A stretch of DNA of 5,380 nt from an uncultured Eubacteriales bacterium (GTDB lineage Bacteria > Bacillota > Clostridia > Christensenellales > Borkfalkiaceae): contig CACXHH010000177.1 of the NCBI GenBank assembly GCA_902767455.1, positions 1 through 5,380 on the forward strand. The letters are read 5' to 3'. A program made the translations under genes and the position numbers. Position 1 is the first letter of the stretch, and every line of letters begins with the position of its first letter. The notes under the pieces are model-generated. The model saw nothing but the letters and a program-made list of their open reading frames with translations. It was not told the origin of the DNA and made no database searches. Below, in pieces: positions 1 through 4,901 of the stretch.

Positions 1-996
1 ATCGACGAGTATAAAGACGTTTACGAAACGATAATGCTTATGAACGAATTAAGGCGTATTCTCGAAGAAAAACGCAGGGTCGACGGATATATCGATCTCG
101 ATATCAAAGAGTCTGAAATAGAAATAAATGGTGACGATATAAACGTAAGCGTTCACCAAAGCAACTACGCAACTCGGCTTATCGAGCAGTTTATGATATC
201 GGCAAACGAAGAAGTCGCTTCTTTTTTGTGCTACGGAAATATGCCGTGCGTCTACCGCGTTCACGAAAAGCCCACGCCCGAAAAGACCGAGCAACTTAAA
301 AGCTCTTTAAAGGCGATGGGCGTCAACGTCAACTGGCGGAAAGATTCCGTGTACCCGAGCGACCTTCAGAAACTGCTTGCCGATTGCGAAAACACGAGGC
401 TTTTCCCGGTGGTAAACAGAACGGTTTTAAAAAGCTTGCAAAAGGCGAAATATTCTGCGCTCAATCTCGGGCACTTCGGGCTGGCTTCCAAGTGTTACTG
501 TCACTTTACGTCGCCCATACGCCGCTATCCCGATCTCGTCGTTCACAGAATACTGAAAAAGGCGTTAAAGGGCGATATAGTGCCGTTATTCGACTTATAC
601 GAGGACTTTTGCAACGTGGCGGCGGAAAGTTCGTCGAAGAAAGAACGCGTTGCCGACGAGCTCGAACGCTCTGTCGACGATCTGTATAAAACGCAATATA
701 TGTCGGAAAGAATAGGCGAAGTTTATGACGGAGTTATAAGTTCGGTGCTTGCAAGCGGTTTTTTCGTAGAGCTCGAAAACACTTGCGAAGGCTTCGTGCC
801 TATAGAACTGTTGCCGCACGGCGAATATACCTTTGACAAAGAAAATATGTGTTTATCGACTTATAGGCGGACTTATCGGCTCGGCGATAAGGTGAAAATC
901 TGTGTTGCCGCCGCCGATATCGCAACGAGAAGAGTTGATTTTTTGCTTGCAAGCTCGGTAAAAAACGACGGAAAGCGCAACAAAAAAGTTCGATAA
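1..996 (+). CDS. rnr: Ribonuclease R, C-terminal part (5' end outside window)
   Basis: 3'-to-5' exoribonuclease of the RNB (RNase II) family. It degrades structured RNA and, in studied bacteria, the non-stop mRNAs released by trans-translation. The frame is open from base 1, so the gene starts upstream; 331 codons are present. Visible are the late RNB-domain motifs YRVHEKP (partial residues 85-91) and GHFGLA, followed by the family hallmark HFTSPIRRYPDL (168-179). An S1 RNA-binding domain starts near GEVYDGVI (about 239) and runs to about 318, ending in a short basic tail (KNDGKRNKKVR). The catalytic aspartates of the RNB domain would lie upstream and cannot be checked. The short Lys/Arg tail after S1 is typical of RNase R rather than RNase II. 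The gene is followed 67 bases later by smpB, a conserved neighbour in Firmicutes. The first in-frame ATGs (34 and 40) are internal and not the start. Confidence 0.95.
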   Translation: MDEYKDVYETIMLMNELRRILEEKRRVDGYIDLDIKESEIEINGDDINVSVHQSNYATRLIEQFMISANEEVASFLCYGNMPCVYRVHEKPTPEKTEQLKSSLKAMGVNVNWRKDSVYPSDLQKLLADCENTRLFPVVNRTVLKSLQKAKYSALNLGHFGLASKCYCHFTSPIRRYPDLVVHRILKKALKGDIVPLFDLYEDFCNVAAESSSKKERVADELERSVDDLYKTQYMSERIGEVYDGVISSVLASGFFVELENTCEGFVPIELLPHGEYTFDKENMCLSTYRRTYRLGDKVKICVAAADIATRRVDFLLASSVKNDGKRNKKVR

Positions 997-1030
997 TTCT
1001 TCCTAACGGGCGTTACTTTTTAAAAAATAC

Positions 1031-1059
1031 TTGCATATCCTACGATTAAATGATATAAT
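1031..1059 (+). promoter_or_regulatory. Promoter of smpB (sigma-A type, extended -10)
   Basis: A -35 box TTGCAT (1031-1036), a 17-bp spacer and a perfect -10 TATAAT (1054-1059). The -10 is preceded by TGA (1051-1053), which gives the TGn extended -10 motif. Transcription would start about 7 bases after the -10, at about 1065-1067, which is inside the tandem ATG start codons of smpB. Sequence match is strong; activity is inferred. Confidence 0.75.
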
Positions 1060-1063
1060 TTAA

Positions 1064-1513
1064 ATGATGAAAGTTATCTGCGAAAACAAGGGCGTTTCCT
1101 TTGAATATTTTATCGAAGATACTATCGAAGCGGGCATCTCGCTTGACGGCGGCGAAGTAAAGTCGATACGCCGCGGCAACGTCAGCCTGAAAGACAGTTT
1201 CTGTTCGGTGTATAAAGGTAGTATGTTCATAAAAAATATGCATATCGCCGTTTACGAAATGGCGGGGGCGTATAACGTCAGGGAGAGCAAGCGCGACAGA
1301 AGGCTCCTTCTCCATAAGCGCGAGATAAACAAACTTAAAGAAAAGATAGCCGAAAAAGGCTATACGGTCGTTCCGCTCAAACTTTACTTTTCGGGCTCGC
1401 TTATAAAGATGCAACTCGGCGTTTGCAAAGGCAAACACACTTACGACAAAAAGCAGAGTTTAAAGGATAAAGACGTTGAACGCGCAACTTTAAGAGAATT
1501 GAAAAACTATTAA
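1064..1513 (+). CDS. smpB: SsrA-binding protein SmpB
   Basis: Small RNA-binding protein that binds the tRNA-like domain of tmRNA and brings it to the A site of stalled ribosomes. The 149-residue length fits the family. Family motifs are in the expected order: N-terminal ENKGVSFEYFIEDTIEAG, then GGEVKSIRRGNVSLKDSF (the usual EVKS..R.G..N/S.LKDS block), then RDRRLLLHKREI, then the tail GKHTYDKKQSLKDKD, where the usual DKR is DKK. Two tandem ATGs (1064 and 1067) are possible. The second, giving MKVICENKG, better fits both the usual family N-terminus and the predicted transcription start. No Shine-Dalgarno sequence lies upstream, only AT-rich promoter sequence, so the mRNA is probably leaderless. 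It is followed by a DUF2188 gene 25 bases downstream and then by ssrA, its RNA partner. Confidence 0.95.
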   Translation: MMKVICENKGVSFEYFIEDTIEAGISLDGGEVKSIRRGNVSLKDSFCSVYKGSMFIKNMHIAVYEMAGAYNVRESKRDRRLLLHKREINKLKEKIAEKGYTVVPLKLYFSGSLIKMQLGVCKGKHTYDKKQSLKDKDVERATLRELKNY

Positions 1514-1538
1514 ATTTTTAAGATACAAAGGAGAAATT

Positions 1539-1733
1539 ATGGGAAAAAGATATCACATTTCGCAGCGTGACGACGACAAATGGCAGGTAAAAGCAGAAGG
1601 CGCAGAAAAGGCTTTAAAGCTCTTCGATACGCAAAAAGAAGCTATCGCATTTGCTAAAACGGTCGCCGACAATCAGGAAGGCTCTATCATTATCCATAAA
1701 GTCGACGGCAAGATAAGAAAGACCAAATATTGA
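1539..1733 (+). CDS. DUF2188 family small protein
   Basis: A 64-residue soluble protein matching the DUF2188 pattern: an N-terminal Y-HI-R-D--W-VK strand pair (residues 5-18), a helix with the DTQKEAIAFAKTVA block (about 30-43), and a C-terminal IIIHKVDGKIRKTKY stretch where most members have a similar 'hk.dGki' ending. The function of the family is unknown. A good ribosome binding site AAAGGAG (1527-1533) sits 5 bases before the ATG, which supports this start. It lies 25 bases after smpB with no visible promoter of its own, so it is probably cotranscribed with smpB. An intrinsic-terminator-like hairpin follows at 1757. The position between smpB and ssrA is suggestive, but it is not evidence of a role in trans-translation; the family is also found in unrelated contexts. 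Confidence 0.85.
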   Translation: MGKRYHISQRDDDKWQVKAEGAEKALKLFDTQKEAIAFAKTVADNQEGSIIIHKVDGKIRKTKY

Positions 1734-1756
1734 TTTTTAACTCCTTTCATACTGTT

Positions 1757-1777
1757 AAAGCCGAATCATCGGCTTTT
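1757..1777 (+). terminator. Hairpin terminator between DUF2188 gene and ssrA
   Basis: Perfect 8-bp stem AAAGCCGA (1757-1764) / TCGGCTTT (1769-1776) with a 4-base loop and a short T run ending at 1777. It is a plausible weak intrinsic terminator for smpB-DUF2188. It ends only 4 bases before the mature tmRNA 5' end, so any precursor started upstream would include it as leader. Confidence 0.55.
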
Positions 1778-1781
1778 ATAC

Positions 1782-2140
1782 GGGGCTGTAATGGTTTCGA
1801 CTGTGTGAGAAAGGGGAGGCATAAGCATACCGAGGCTCCCGTCCTCGTTAAAAAGGGAAAATTAAAATTAAATGCTGACAATCAGAAATTAGCATTTGCC
1901 GCTTAATTAAAGCGACTGTCCGACCGCTTCATCCCGCGGGGAGCGTGTTCGGGCATGATTTAACGCGGGGAACTACTTTGCGGGATTGAAAACACCCGCA
2001 ACGCGGATCTTTGTTTTCGGCGCCGCTCGCAATTCGCGCTTTACCGGAGCGAGCGGAAGGGGATTAAGCTAAGGCTAAGTATGTAGAAGGCCTTTCGGTT
2101 TTCGCGCAACACGAGAGTTCGATTCTCTCCAGTTCCACCA
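1782..2140 (+). ncRNA. ssrA: tmRNA (transfer-messenger RNA), one-piece
   Basis: About 359 nt, from GGGGCTG (1782-1788) to the encoded CCA (2138-2140). The acceptor stem pairs GGGGCTG with CAGTTCC (2130-2136) and includes G-U pairs at the third and fourth positions; the third is the alanyl-tRNA synthetase identity element. The T-arm is GAGAG-TTCGATT-CTCTC (2114-2130). Pseudoknot 1 is directly readable: GGGAG (1814-1818) with CTCCC (1836-1840), and CGAGG (1831-1835) with CCTCG (1843-1847). The tag reading frame is at 1874-1906 and its stop codon sits in a hairpin (CGCTT/AAGCG, 1900-1914). GC-rich pairing sequences beyond 1915 fit the remaining pseudoknots, which I did not fold in detail. It is the RNA partner of SmpB encoded just upstream. 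No convincing own promoter is visible; a TTGATT at 1730-1735 has only a poor -10 (TGTTAA) at the right distance. Confidence 0.96.
1874..1906 (+). other. tmRNA proteolysis-tag reading frame (ADNQKLAFAA)
   Basis: Ten codons and a TAA stop inside ssrA: GCT GAC AAT CAG AAA TTA GCA TTT GCC GCT TAA, giving ADNQKLAFAA. With the alanine carried by tmRNA, the appended tag would be (A)ADNQKLAFAA. The resume codon GCT is inferred by analogy with clostridial tags such as ADDNF- and AEDNF-type sequences. An earlier in-frame resume point (for example at AAA or AAT before GCT) cannot be excluded. The C-terminal AA is the ClpXP recognition end. Confidence 0.8.
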
Positions 2141-2141
2141 C

Positions 2142-2158
2142 GTCGCAACGCGACCTTT
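2142..2158 (+). terminator. Possible short terminator just after ssrA
   Basis: GTCGC (2142-2146) / GCGAC (2150-2154) with an AAC loop, then CTTTT. It begins two bases after the CCA end. The stem is short and the T run is only four bases, so it may be inefficient; the stronger terminator at 2320 could be the real end of the transcript. Confidence 0.4.
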
Positions 2159-2162
2159 TGTC

Positions 2163-2188
2163 AGCCACCTGCAAATATGCAGGTGGCT
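2163..2188. repeat. Perfect 11-bp inverted repeat downstream of ssrA
   Basis: AGCCACCTGCA (2163-2173), loop AATA, TGCAGGTGGCT (2178-2188). No T run follows on the + strand, and on the - strand the stem is followed by GACAAAAG, so it is not a standard terminator on either strand. It is the first of two perfect stems in this gene-free stretch. Confidence 0.7.
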
Positions 2189-2265
2189 ATGACTTTACGG
2201 TCGGTTGCTCCTTTTTCCACAAATCTTTTGCTACGCAAAATTTTTGCGGGAGCCCTGAAAACGGG

Positions 2266-2306
2266 TGGTGTCCTGTGTGCGTATTTCATACGCACACAGG
2301 ACACCA
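2266..2306. repeat. Perfect 19-bp palindrome with 3-nt loop
   Basis: Bases 2266-2284 pair perfectly with 2288-2306 around the loop TTC, and two G-T wobbles could extend the base of the stem. No T run follows immediately, since the next bases are TTAAGAAAC. It is far longer than needed for a terminator and has no gene around it. It could be a structured RNA element, a palindromic repeat of the genome, or the end of a small mobile element. It is 14 bases from the terminator at 2320. Confidence 0.8.
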
Positions 2307-2319
2307 TTAAGAAACAACT

Positions 2320-2362
2320 GTGCTGATACGAGATTTCTATCTCAAATCAGCACTTTTTCTTT
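2320..2362 (+). terminator. Strong intrinsic terminator downstream of ssrA
   Basis: Outer stem GTGCTGAT (2320-2327) / ATCAGCAC (2346-2353) and inner stem GAGAT (2330-2334) / ATCTC (2339-2343), separated by 2-base bulges on each side, then TTTTTCTTT (2354-2362). It is oriented to stop + strand transcription, and so would end ssrA read-through or a small RNA from 2141-2362. Confidence 0.8.
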
Positions 2363-2476
2363 ATTTGGGGTATTTTGCTGGGGTTCAATTCCCGCTATCA
2401 GCGAAGATGCCCATTTTTTATTGCTTCAATATCGGCTGAAATATAATCCTAGCCTTAACAATTAAAAACATCTCTT

Positions 2477-2496
2477 TTGCTAATTTCTTGCTAATT
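2477..2496. repeat. Direct repeat TTGCTAATT, 11-bp period
   Basis: TTGCTAATT occurs at 2477-2485 and 2488-2496, with start points 11 bases apart, about one helical turn. Such phasing suits a pair of protein-binding sites, for example integrase arm sites or a regulator, but two copies could also be chance in AT-rich DNA. Confidence 0.45.
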
Positions 2497-2532
2497 CCAT
2501 GTTTAATGAACAATGTTCGAAAGATTGTTGTA

Positions 2533-2565
2533 CTAGAAATCCTAAAGAACTAAGAATACTAAGAA
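2533..2565. repeat. Degenerate tandem repeat of CTAAGAA-like units
   Basis: Four CTA-starting A-rich units begin at 2533, 2542, 2550 and 2559; the last two share ACTAAGAA exactly (2549-2556 and 2558-2565). The period is 8-9 bases. Its role is unknown. Confidence 0.35.
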
Positions 2566-2658
2566 AAAACATAATGGATTTGCTGAAAAGTAAATAAACC
2601 TGAAAGCAAATGTTTTAAACTTGAAGACAAAAGTATGTCAAAACTTAACACAATTACG

Positions 2659-2689
2659 AAAAAAGGTCTTGATAGCGTCAAGACCTTTT
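2659..2689 (-). terminator. Terminator of the DUF975 gene, probably bidirectional
   Basis: Perfect 12-bp stem, bases 2661-2672 with 2678-2689, loop TAGCG. Read on the - strand, 18 bases after the DUF975 stop codon, the stem ends in six Ts (2664-2659). On the + strand it ends in TTTTAGTTT, a weaker T run, so it may also stop transcription coming from the ssrA side. Confidence 0.85.
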
Positions 2690-2707
2690 AGTTTATTATG
2701 TATTCGA

Positions 2708-3304
2708 TCATTCGGCTTTGGCGGTGCCGGAAAGTTCGAGATAGAAGTTTGCGCGAGCCATTTCGTGGTAAGGCGTTACGAAGATCACGCCGATACCGAA
2801 GCAGAGCATGCCGAGCAGATACCAGCCGATAAAGCTTAAATCAAGGCAGAAAAGTTTCCATTTATAACCGTTCATCATAGCGCGGCTTTCGTCAATGCAA
2901 GTCTTCCAGTCTTTGCTCGGATCGTCGTGTTTGATATGGAAAGCCTGCGAGTACGAATACGATTTGATTATACCCGGTATAATGAAGAGAAGCGACCAGA
3001 GCATGGTGAACAGCTCTACTAAAAGACCGAGAACGATATTCCCGCCGATATCTTCGGTGAAACCGGAGAAAAGGTCGCCAAAGTCAACGTCCTTGTTGTC
3101 GTGCGCGCGGCGGACGACTACGCGAACCAGACCGTAGGAAAGCGGCCCGAGCAGTATCAAAGTTCCGATAGCGGTGAAGCTGACAGCTCCGAGAATAAGG
3201 TCGACGACAAGGCACGCGATCATAACCATTATCCATTGATTTTGGAAGATGCCGCCGCCGAGCTGATTGCGAGCTTTCGCTCTGAGTTCTTTGTTAGATG
3301 ACAT
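2708..3304 (-). CDS. DUF975 family integral membrane protein
   Basis: A 198-residue membrane protein of the DUF975 family; function unknown. A basic N-terminal segment (SSNKELRAKARNQLGG, residues 2-17), typical of the family, precedes hydrophobic stretches at about 24-64, 87-113 and 150-177. Family-typical motifs are IIPGIIKSYSYSQAF (108-122), the cytoplasmic-looking ESRAMMNGYKWKLF (139-152), LSFIGWYLL (156-164), and GIGVIFVTPY (170-179), followed by a conserved A.FY near the C-terminus. The start ATG at 3304 is supported by AAGGAG (3321-3316, - strand), about 11 bases upstream, and by a near-consensus promoter at 3364-3336 that leaves a leader of about 25 bases. A terminator follows at 2689-2659, so the gene appears monocistronic. 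A link to the neighbouring small membrane protein at 4401-4628 is possible but not shown. Confidence 0.9.
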   Translation of the reverse strand: MSSNKELRAKARNQLGGGIFQNQWIMVMIACLVVDLILGAVSFTAIGTLILLGPLSYGLVRVVVRRAHDNKDVDFGDLFSGFTEDIGGNIVLGLLVELFTMLWSLLFIIPGIIKSYSYSQAFHIKHDDPSKDWKTCIDESRAMMNGYKWKLFCLDLSFIGWYLLGMLCFGIGVIFVTPYHEMARANFYLELSGTAKAE

Positions 3305-3335
3305 TTTATATATCTCTCCTTATTTATTTAACAAT

Positions 3336-3364
3336 ATAATACTACCTTTGCCGCCGTTTGTCAA
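3336..3364 (-). promoter_or_regulatory. Promoter of the DUF975 gene
   Basis: On the - strand: a perfect -35 TTGACA (3364-3359), a 17-bp spacer and a -10 TATTAT (3341-3336). The predicted start is near 3329, giving a leader of about 25 bases that contains the ribosome binding site. It is the best promoter match in the window. Confidence 0.85.
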
Positions 3365-3449
3365 CTTTTTTTGCCGTTTAGGCGTTTTTCGTCTTTTTTG
3401 CGTATAAACGCTAAGGCGTCTGTAAAAGGCGCAAAAGGAACGAATTCAA

Positions 3450-4262
3450 TTATTTGAAATACACGCCGAAGATAAAATCGACGAGCGTGGCCGGAAGCGC
3501 GGACAGCACCTTCATTTTGAAGCTGTTATTGACCGAATAATATCTCGCGGGGCGTTTTTTGAGCGCGGCTTTTAAGTAAGTTTTCGCAAACAGCTCGGGG
3601 GATCTTGCCTTGTCGAGCTCTTTAAGCATTATCGACTTCATTTTCAGTAGCGGCTTTTTATAACGCTTCGTTTCGTTTACGAGCGTATCGAACTGCCCGA
3701 TTATCCCCGCCTGCATATTCGTTCTGAAAGCGCCCGGGCGAATAGCCGTTACCGATACGGGCGAGCCTTTAAGTTCGCGGCGGAGCGAGTCGTTATACAC
3801 GTCGAGCGCGCGTTTGGTAAGAGCGTAATAGGCGTGAAAGGGGATAGCCGTTATTCTTGAATATTCGCTCGAAATATTTATTATTCTGCCGCCCGCGTTT
3901 AGTACGAGCGGAAAGAATTTTTCGTTCACTCTGTACGTGCCGACGAGATTTACGCTCAATATCTTCGTGAGATGATCGGCGGGCAACTCTACGAGCGAGC
4001 CGAGAATTACGACGCCCGAAAAATTCGAGATAACGTCTACTTTATCCGTCACGGCGGACACGAGCGCAAATGCGGCGGAAAGGTCGCTATCGCTCGTGAC
4101 GTCGGCGTGAGAATACGTGACGTTCCCTTTTGAAACGGTTGCTTCGTACTTTATATCGAACGCGAAAACGACGAAACCGTTTTCGACGAGTTTTTCGGTC
4201 GCGGCTTTGGCAAGCCCGCTTTCGGCGCCGAAGATCACGGCGTATTTAACTTGATTTTTCAT
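3450..4262 (-). CDS. Short-chain dehydrogenase/reductase (SDR) family protein
   Basis: A 270-residue Rossmann-fold oxidoreductase of the classical SDR superfamily, presumably NAD(P)-dependent; the substrate is unknown. The cofactor glycine motif is GAESGLA (12-18), a variant of the usual TGxxxGIG. Asp36 at the end of the second strand suggests NAD(H) preference. ADV (53-55) matches the adenine-contact Asp, NFSG (80-83) replaces the usual NNAG, and the structural Asn is in SVNLVG (103-108). NISS (129-132) supplies the Ser, and YALTK (146-150) is the YxxxK catalytic pair. IRPGAFRT follows as the PG motif. The start at 4262 was chosen because the fold begins at MKNQVKYAVIFGA. An upstream in-frame ATG (4364) would add 34 hydrophobic residues unlike the family and would run through the promoter. 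No Shine-Dalgarno precedes 4262; the promoter places transcription start at the ATG. No clear terminator was found after the stop. Confidence 0.9.
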   Translation of the reverse strand: MKNQVKYAVIFGAESGLAKAATEKLVENGFVVFAFDIKYEATVSKGNVTYSHADVTSDSDLSAAFALVSAVTDKVDVISNFSGVVILGSLVELPADHLTKILSVNLVGTYRVNEKFFPLVLNAGGRIINISSEYSRITAIPFHAYYALTKRALDVYNDSLRRELKGSPVSVTAIRPGAFRTNMQAGIIGQFDTLVNETKRYKKPLLKMKSIMLKELDKARSPELFAKTYLKAALKKRPARYYSVNNSFKMKVLSALPATLVDFIFGVYFK

Positions 4263-4268
4263 AAAATC

Positions 4269-4297
4269 ATTATACACCGCAAAACGCCGAAAATCAA
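4269..4297 (-). promoter_or_regulatory. Promoter of the SDR gene, abutting its start codon
   Basis: On the - strand: -35 TTGATT (4297-4292), a 17-bp spacer and a perfect -10 TATAAT (4274-4269). Six bases (GATTTT) separate the -10 from the ATG at 4262, so the predicted first transcribed base is the A of the start codon. Confidence 0.7.
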
Positions 4298-4315
4298 GCT
4301 CTAATAAAAAAAATT

Positions 4316-4366
4316 CAAACAAAAACAAGCTTGTTCCGCACAACGAAAAAGGGTGTGAAAACAAGC
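4316..4366 (-). terminator. Probable terminator of the small membrane protein gene
   Basis: Read on the - strand: GCTTGTT (4366-4360) pairs with AACAAGC (4335-4329), with an inner CACA (4357-4354) / TGTG (4342-4339), then the T-rich run TGTTTTTGTTTGA (4328-4316). The stem is interrupted by a small internal loop. It lies 35 bases after the stop codon and upstream of the SDR promoter, so it separates the two units. Confidence 0.55.
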
Positions 4367-4400
4367 CTGTATGAGAGCACCTATTGAAAAGAAGTTACAA

Positions 4401-4628
4401 TTATTCTTTAACGTAACCGATATTTTTTTCTTTGGTCGGATCGAAAGAAAAGTTGCAGATAGAAGCAACGAGGTCATAGATACCGAAAGTAACGATACCG
4501 AGAAGCAGATACATCCAGGATCTGGATTTGAATCCTTCGGGTTTAAGGCTTGAGTGGTTAATGATGATGCTTCCGATGAAGCCGAGGAAGAACGTCAATA
4601 AAAATCTGACGATTTTGGTGCTATCCAT
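4401..4628 (-). CDS. Small two-helix membrane protein (TM2-like)
   Basis: A 75-residue protein with two predicted membrane helices, VRFLLTFFLGFIGSIIIN (about 7-24) and WMYLLLGIVTFGIYDLVASIC (about 38-58). They are joined by a short polar loop with HSSLKPEGFKSR, and a C-terminal SFDPTKEKNIGYVKE tail follows. The arrangement and the glycine-rich first helix resemble small TM2-domain-like proteins of Firmicutes, but I cannot assign the family with certainty and the function is unknown. The start at 4628 is well supported: AAGGAG (4642-4637, - strand) lies 8 bases upstream. An AT-rich -10 candidate (TATTAT at 4657-4652, or TATAAA at 4654-4649) precedes it without a clear -35. A probable terminator follows, so it looks monocistronic, divergent from the TfoX-domain gene. 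Confidence 0.85.
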   Translation of the reverse strand: MDSTKIVRFLLTFFLGFIGSIIINHSSLKPEGFKSRSWMYLLLGIVTFGIYDLVASICNFSFDPTKEKNIGYVKE

Positions 4629-4701
4629 TGAATTTTCTCCTTTTTTGATTTATAATAGATATATTCAATAAGTAACTCTCGAATTAAAAAAACGTTGAAC
4701 G

Positions 4702-4746
4702 GCGCACGGCTTTCATATCAACGAAAGCGCATATGCACGCTATATG
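4702..4746. promoter_or_regulatory. Inverted repeats in the divergent intergenic region
   Basis: GCTTTC (4709-4714) / GAAAGC (4723-4728) with an 8-base gap, overlapped by CATAT (4730-4734) / ATATG (4742-4746) with a 7-base gap. They lie between the divergent starts at 4628 and 4912, just upstream of the -10 at 4763. They could be an operator for either gene; there is no independent support. Confidence 0.25.
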
Positions 4747-4759
4747 ATACGTTAAACAT

Positions 4760-4768
4760 TGATATAAT
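4760..4768 (+). promoter_or_regulatory. Extended -10 promoter upstream of the TfoX-domain gene
   Basis: TGA followed by a perfect TATAAT (4763-4768) makes an extended -10, identical over nine bases (TGATATAAT) to that of smpB. No -35 box is visible 17 bases upstream (CTATAT), which extended -10 promoters can tolerate. Predicted start near 4775 gives a leader of about 137 bases before the ATG at 4912. Confidence 0.5.
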
Positions 4769-4901
4769 ATCACGAATCCGAATAAAAATCAATATTTATG
4801 ATTAAAAAAATAAATATTTTAACTACAATTCGACGCGCGACGATAACGGCGGGTTTCATAAGCCTTGTCTGCGTTTTATCGTTGGCGGCGATAACGATAA
4901 C

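Larger units (their letters stand above)
2363..2658. other. AT-rich gene-free stretch with short repeats
   Basis: No credible gene on either strand. It contains a T-loop-like string (2379-2389), two copies of TTGCTAATT (2477-2496), a run of CTA-A-type repeats (2533-2565), a small palindrome GAACA-A-TGTTC (2508-2518) and an inverted repeat ATTTGCT (2578-2584) / AGCAAAT (2605-2611). From about 2460 to 2660 it is visibly more AT-rich than the neighbouring genes. It could be the remnant of an element once inserted at ssrA, but nothing proves this. Confidence 0.6.

Noticed and set aside
49..294. Antisense and alternate-frame open frames over rnr, smpB, DUF975 and the small membrane protein gene
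   Set aside because: They overlap well-identified genes, lack ribosome binding sites and show no domain features; they are frame shadows.
2265..2465. A 66-codon + strand open frame after ssrA
   Set aside because: It begins with GTG inside the 19-bp hairpin, has no ribosome binding site and runs through the terminator at 2320-2362. It has no recognisable domain; it is most likely noncoding.
2508..2518. GAACA-A-TGTTC palindrome, resembling a Gram-positive LexA box
   Set aside because: The spacing between GAAC and GTTC is 3 bases, not the canonical 4, and no gene starts nearby.
2613..2641. TTGACA on the - strand (2641-2636) as a promoter -35
   Set aside because: The hexamer 17 bases downstream (TTAAAA) is a poor -10 and no gene or RNA follows on that strand.
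3370..3449. Hairpins such as GCGT/ACGC after the SDR stop codon as a terminator
   Set aside because: The stems are only about 4 bp, and on the - strand the GCGT/ACGC stem is followed by As, not Ts, so no terminator can be claimed.
4263..4364. A 34-residue N-terminal extension of the SDR protein from an ATG at 4364
   Set aside because: The extension is Phe/Leu-rich and unlike the family. It overlaps the promoter at 4297-4269 and the upstream terminator hairpin, and the Rossmann fold starts right after the ATG at 4262.
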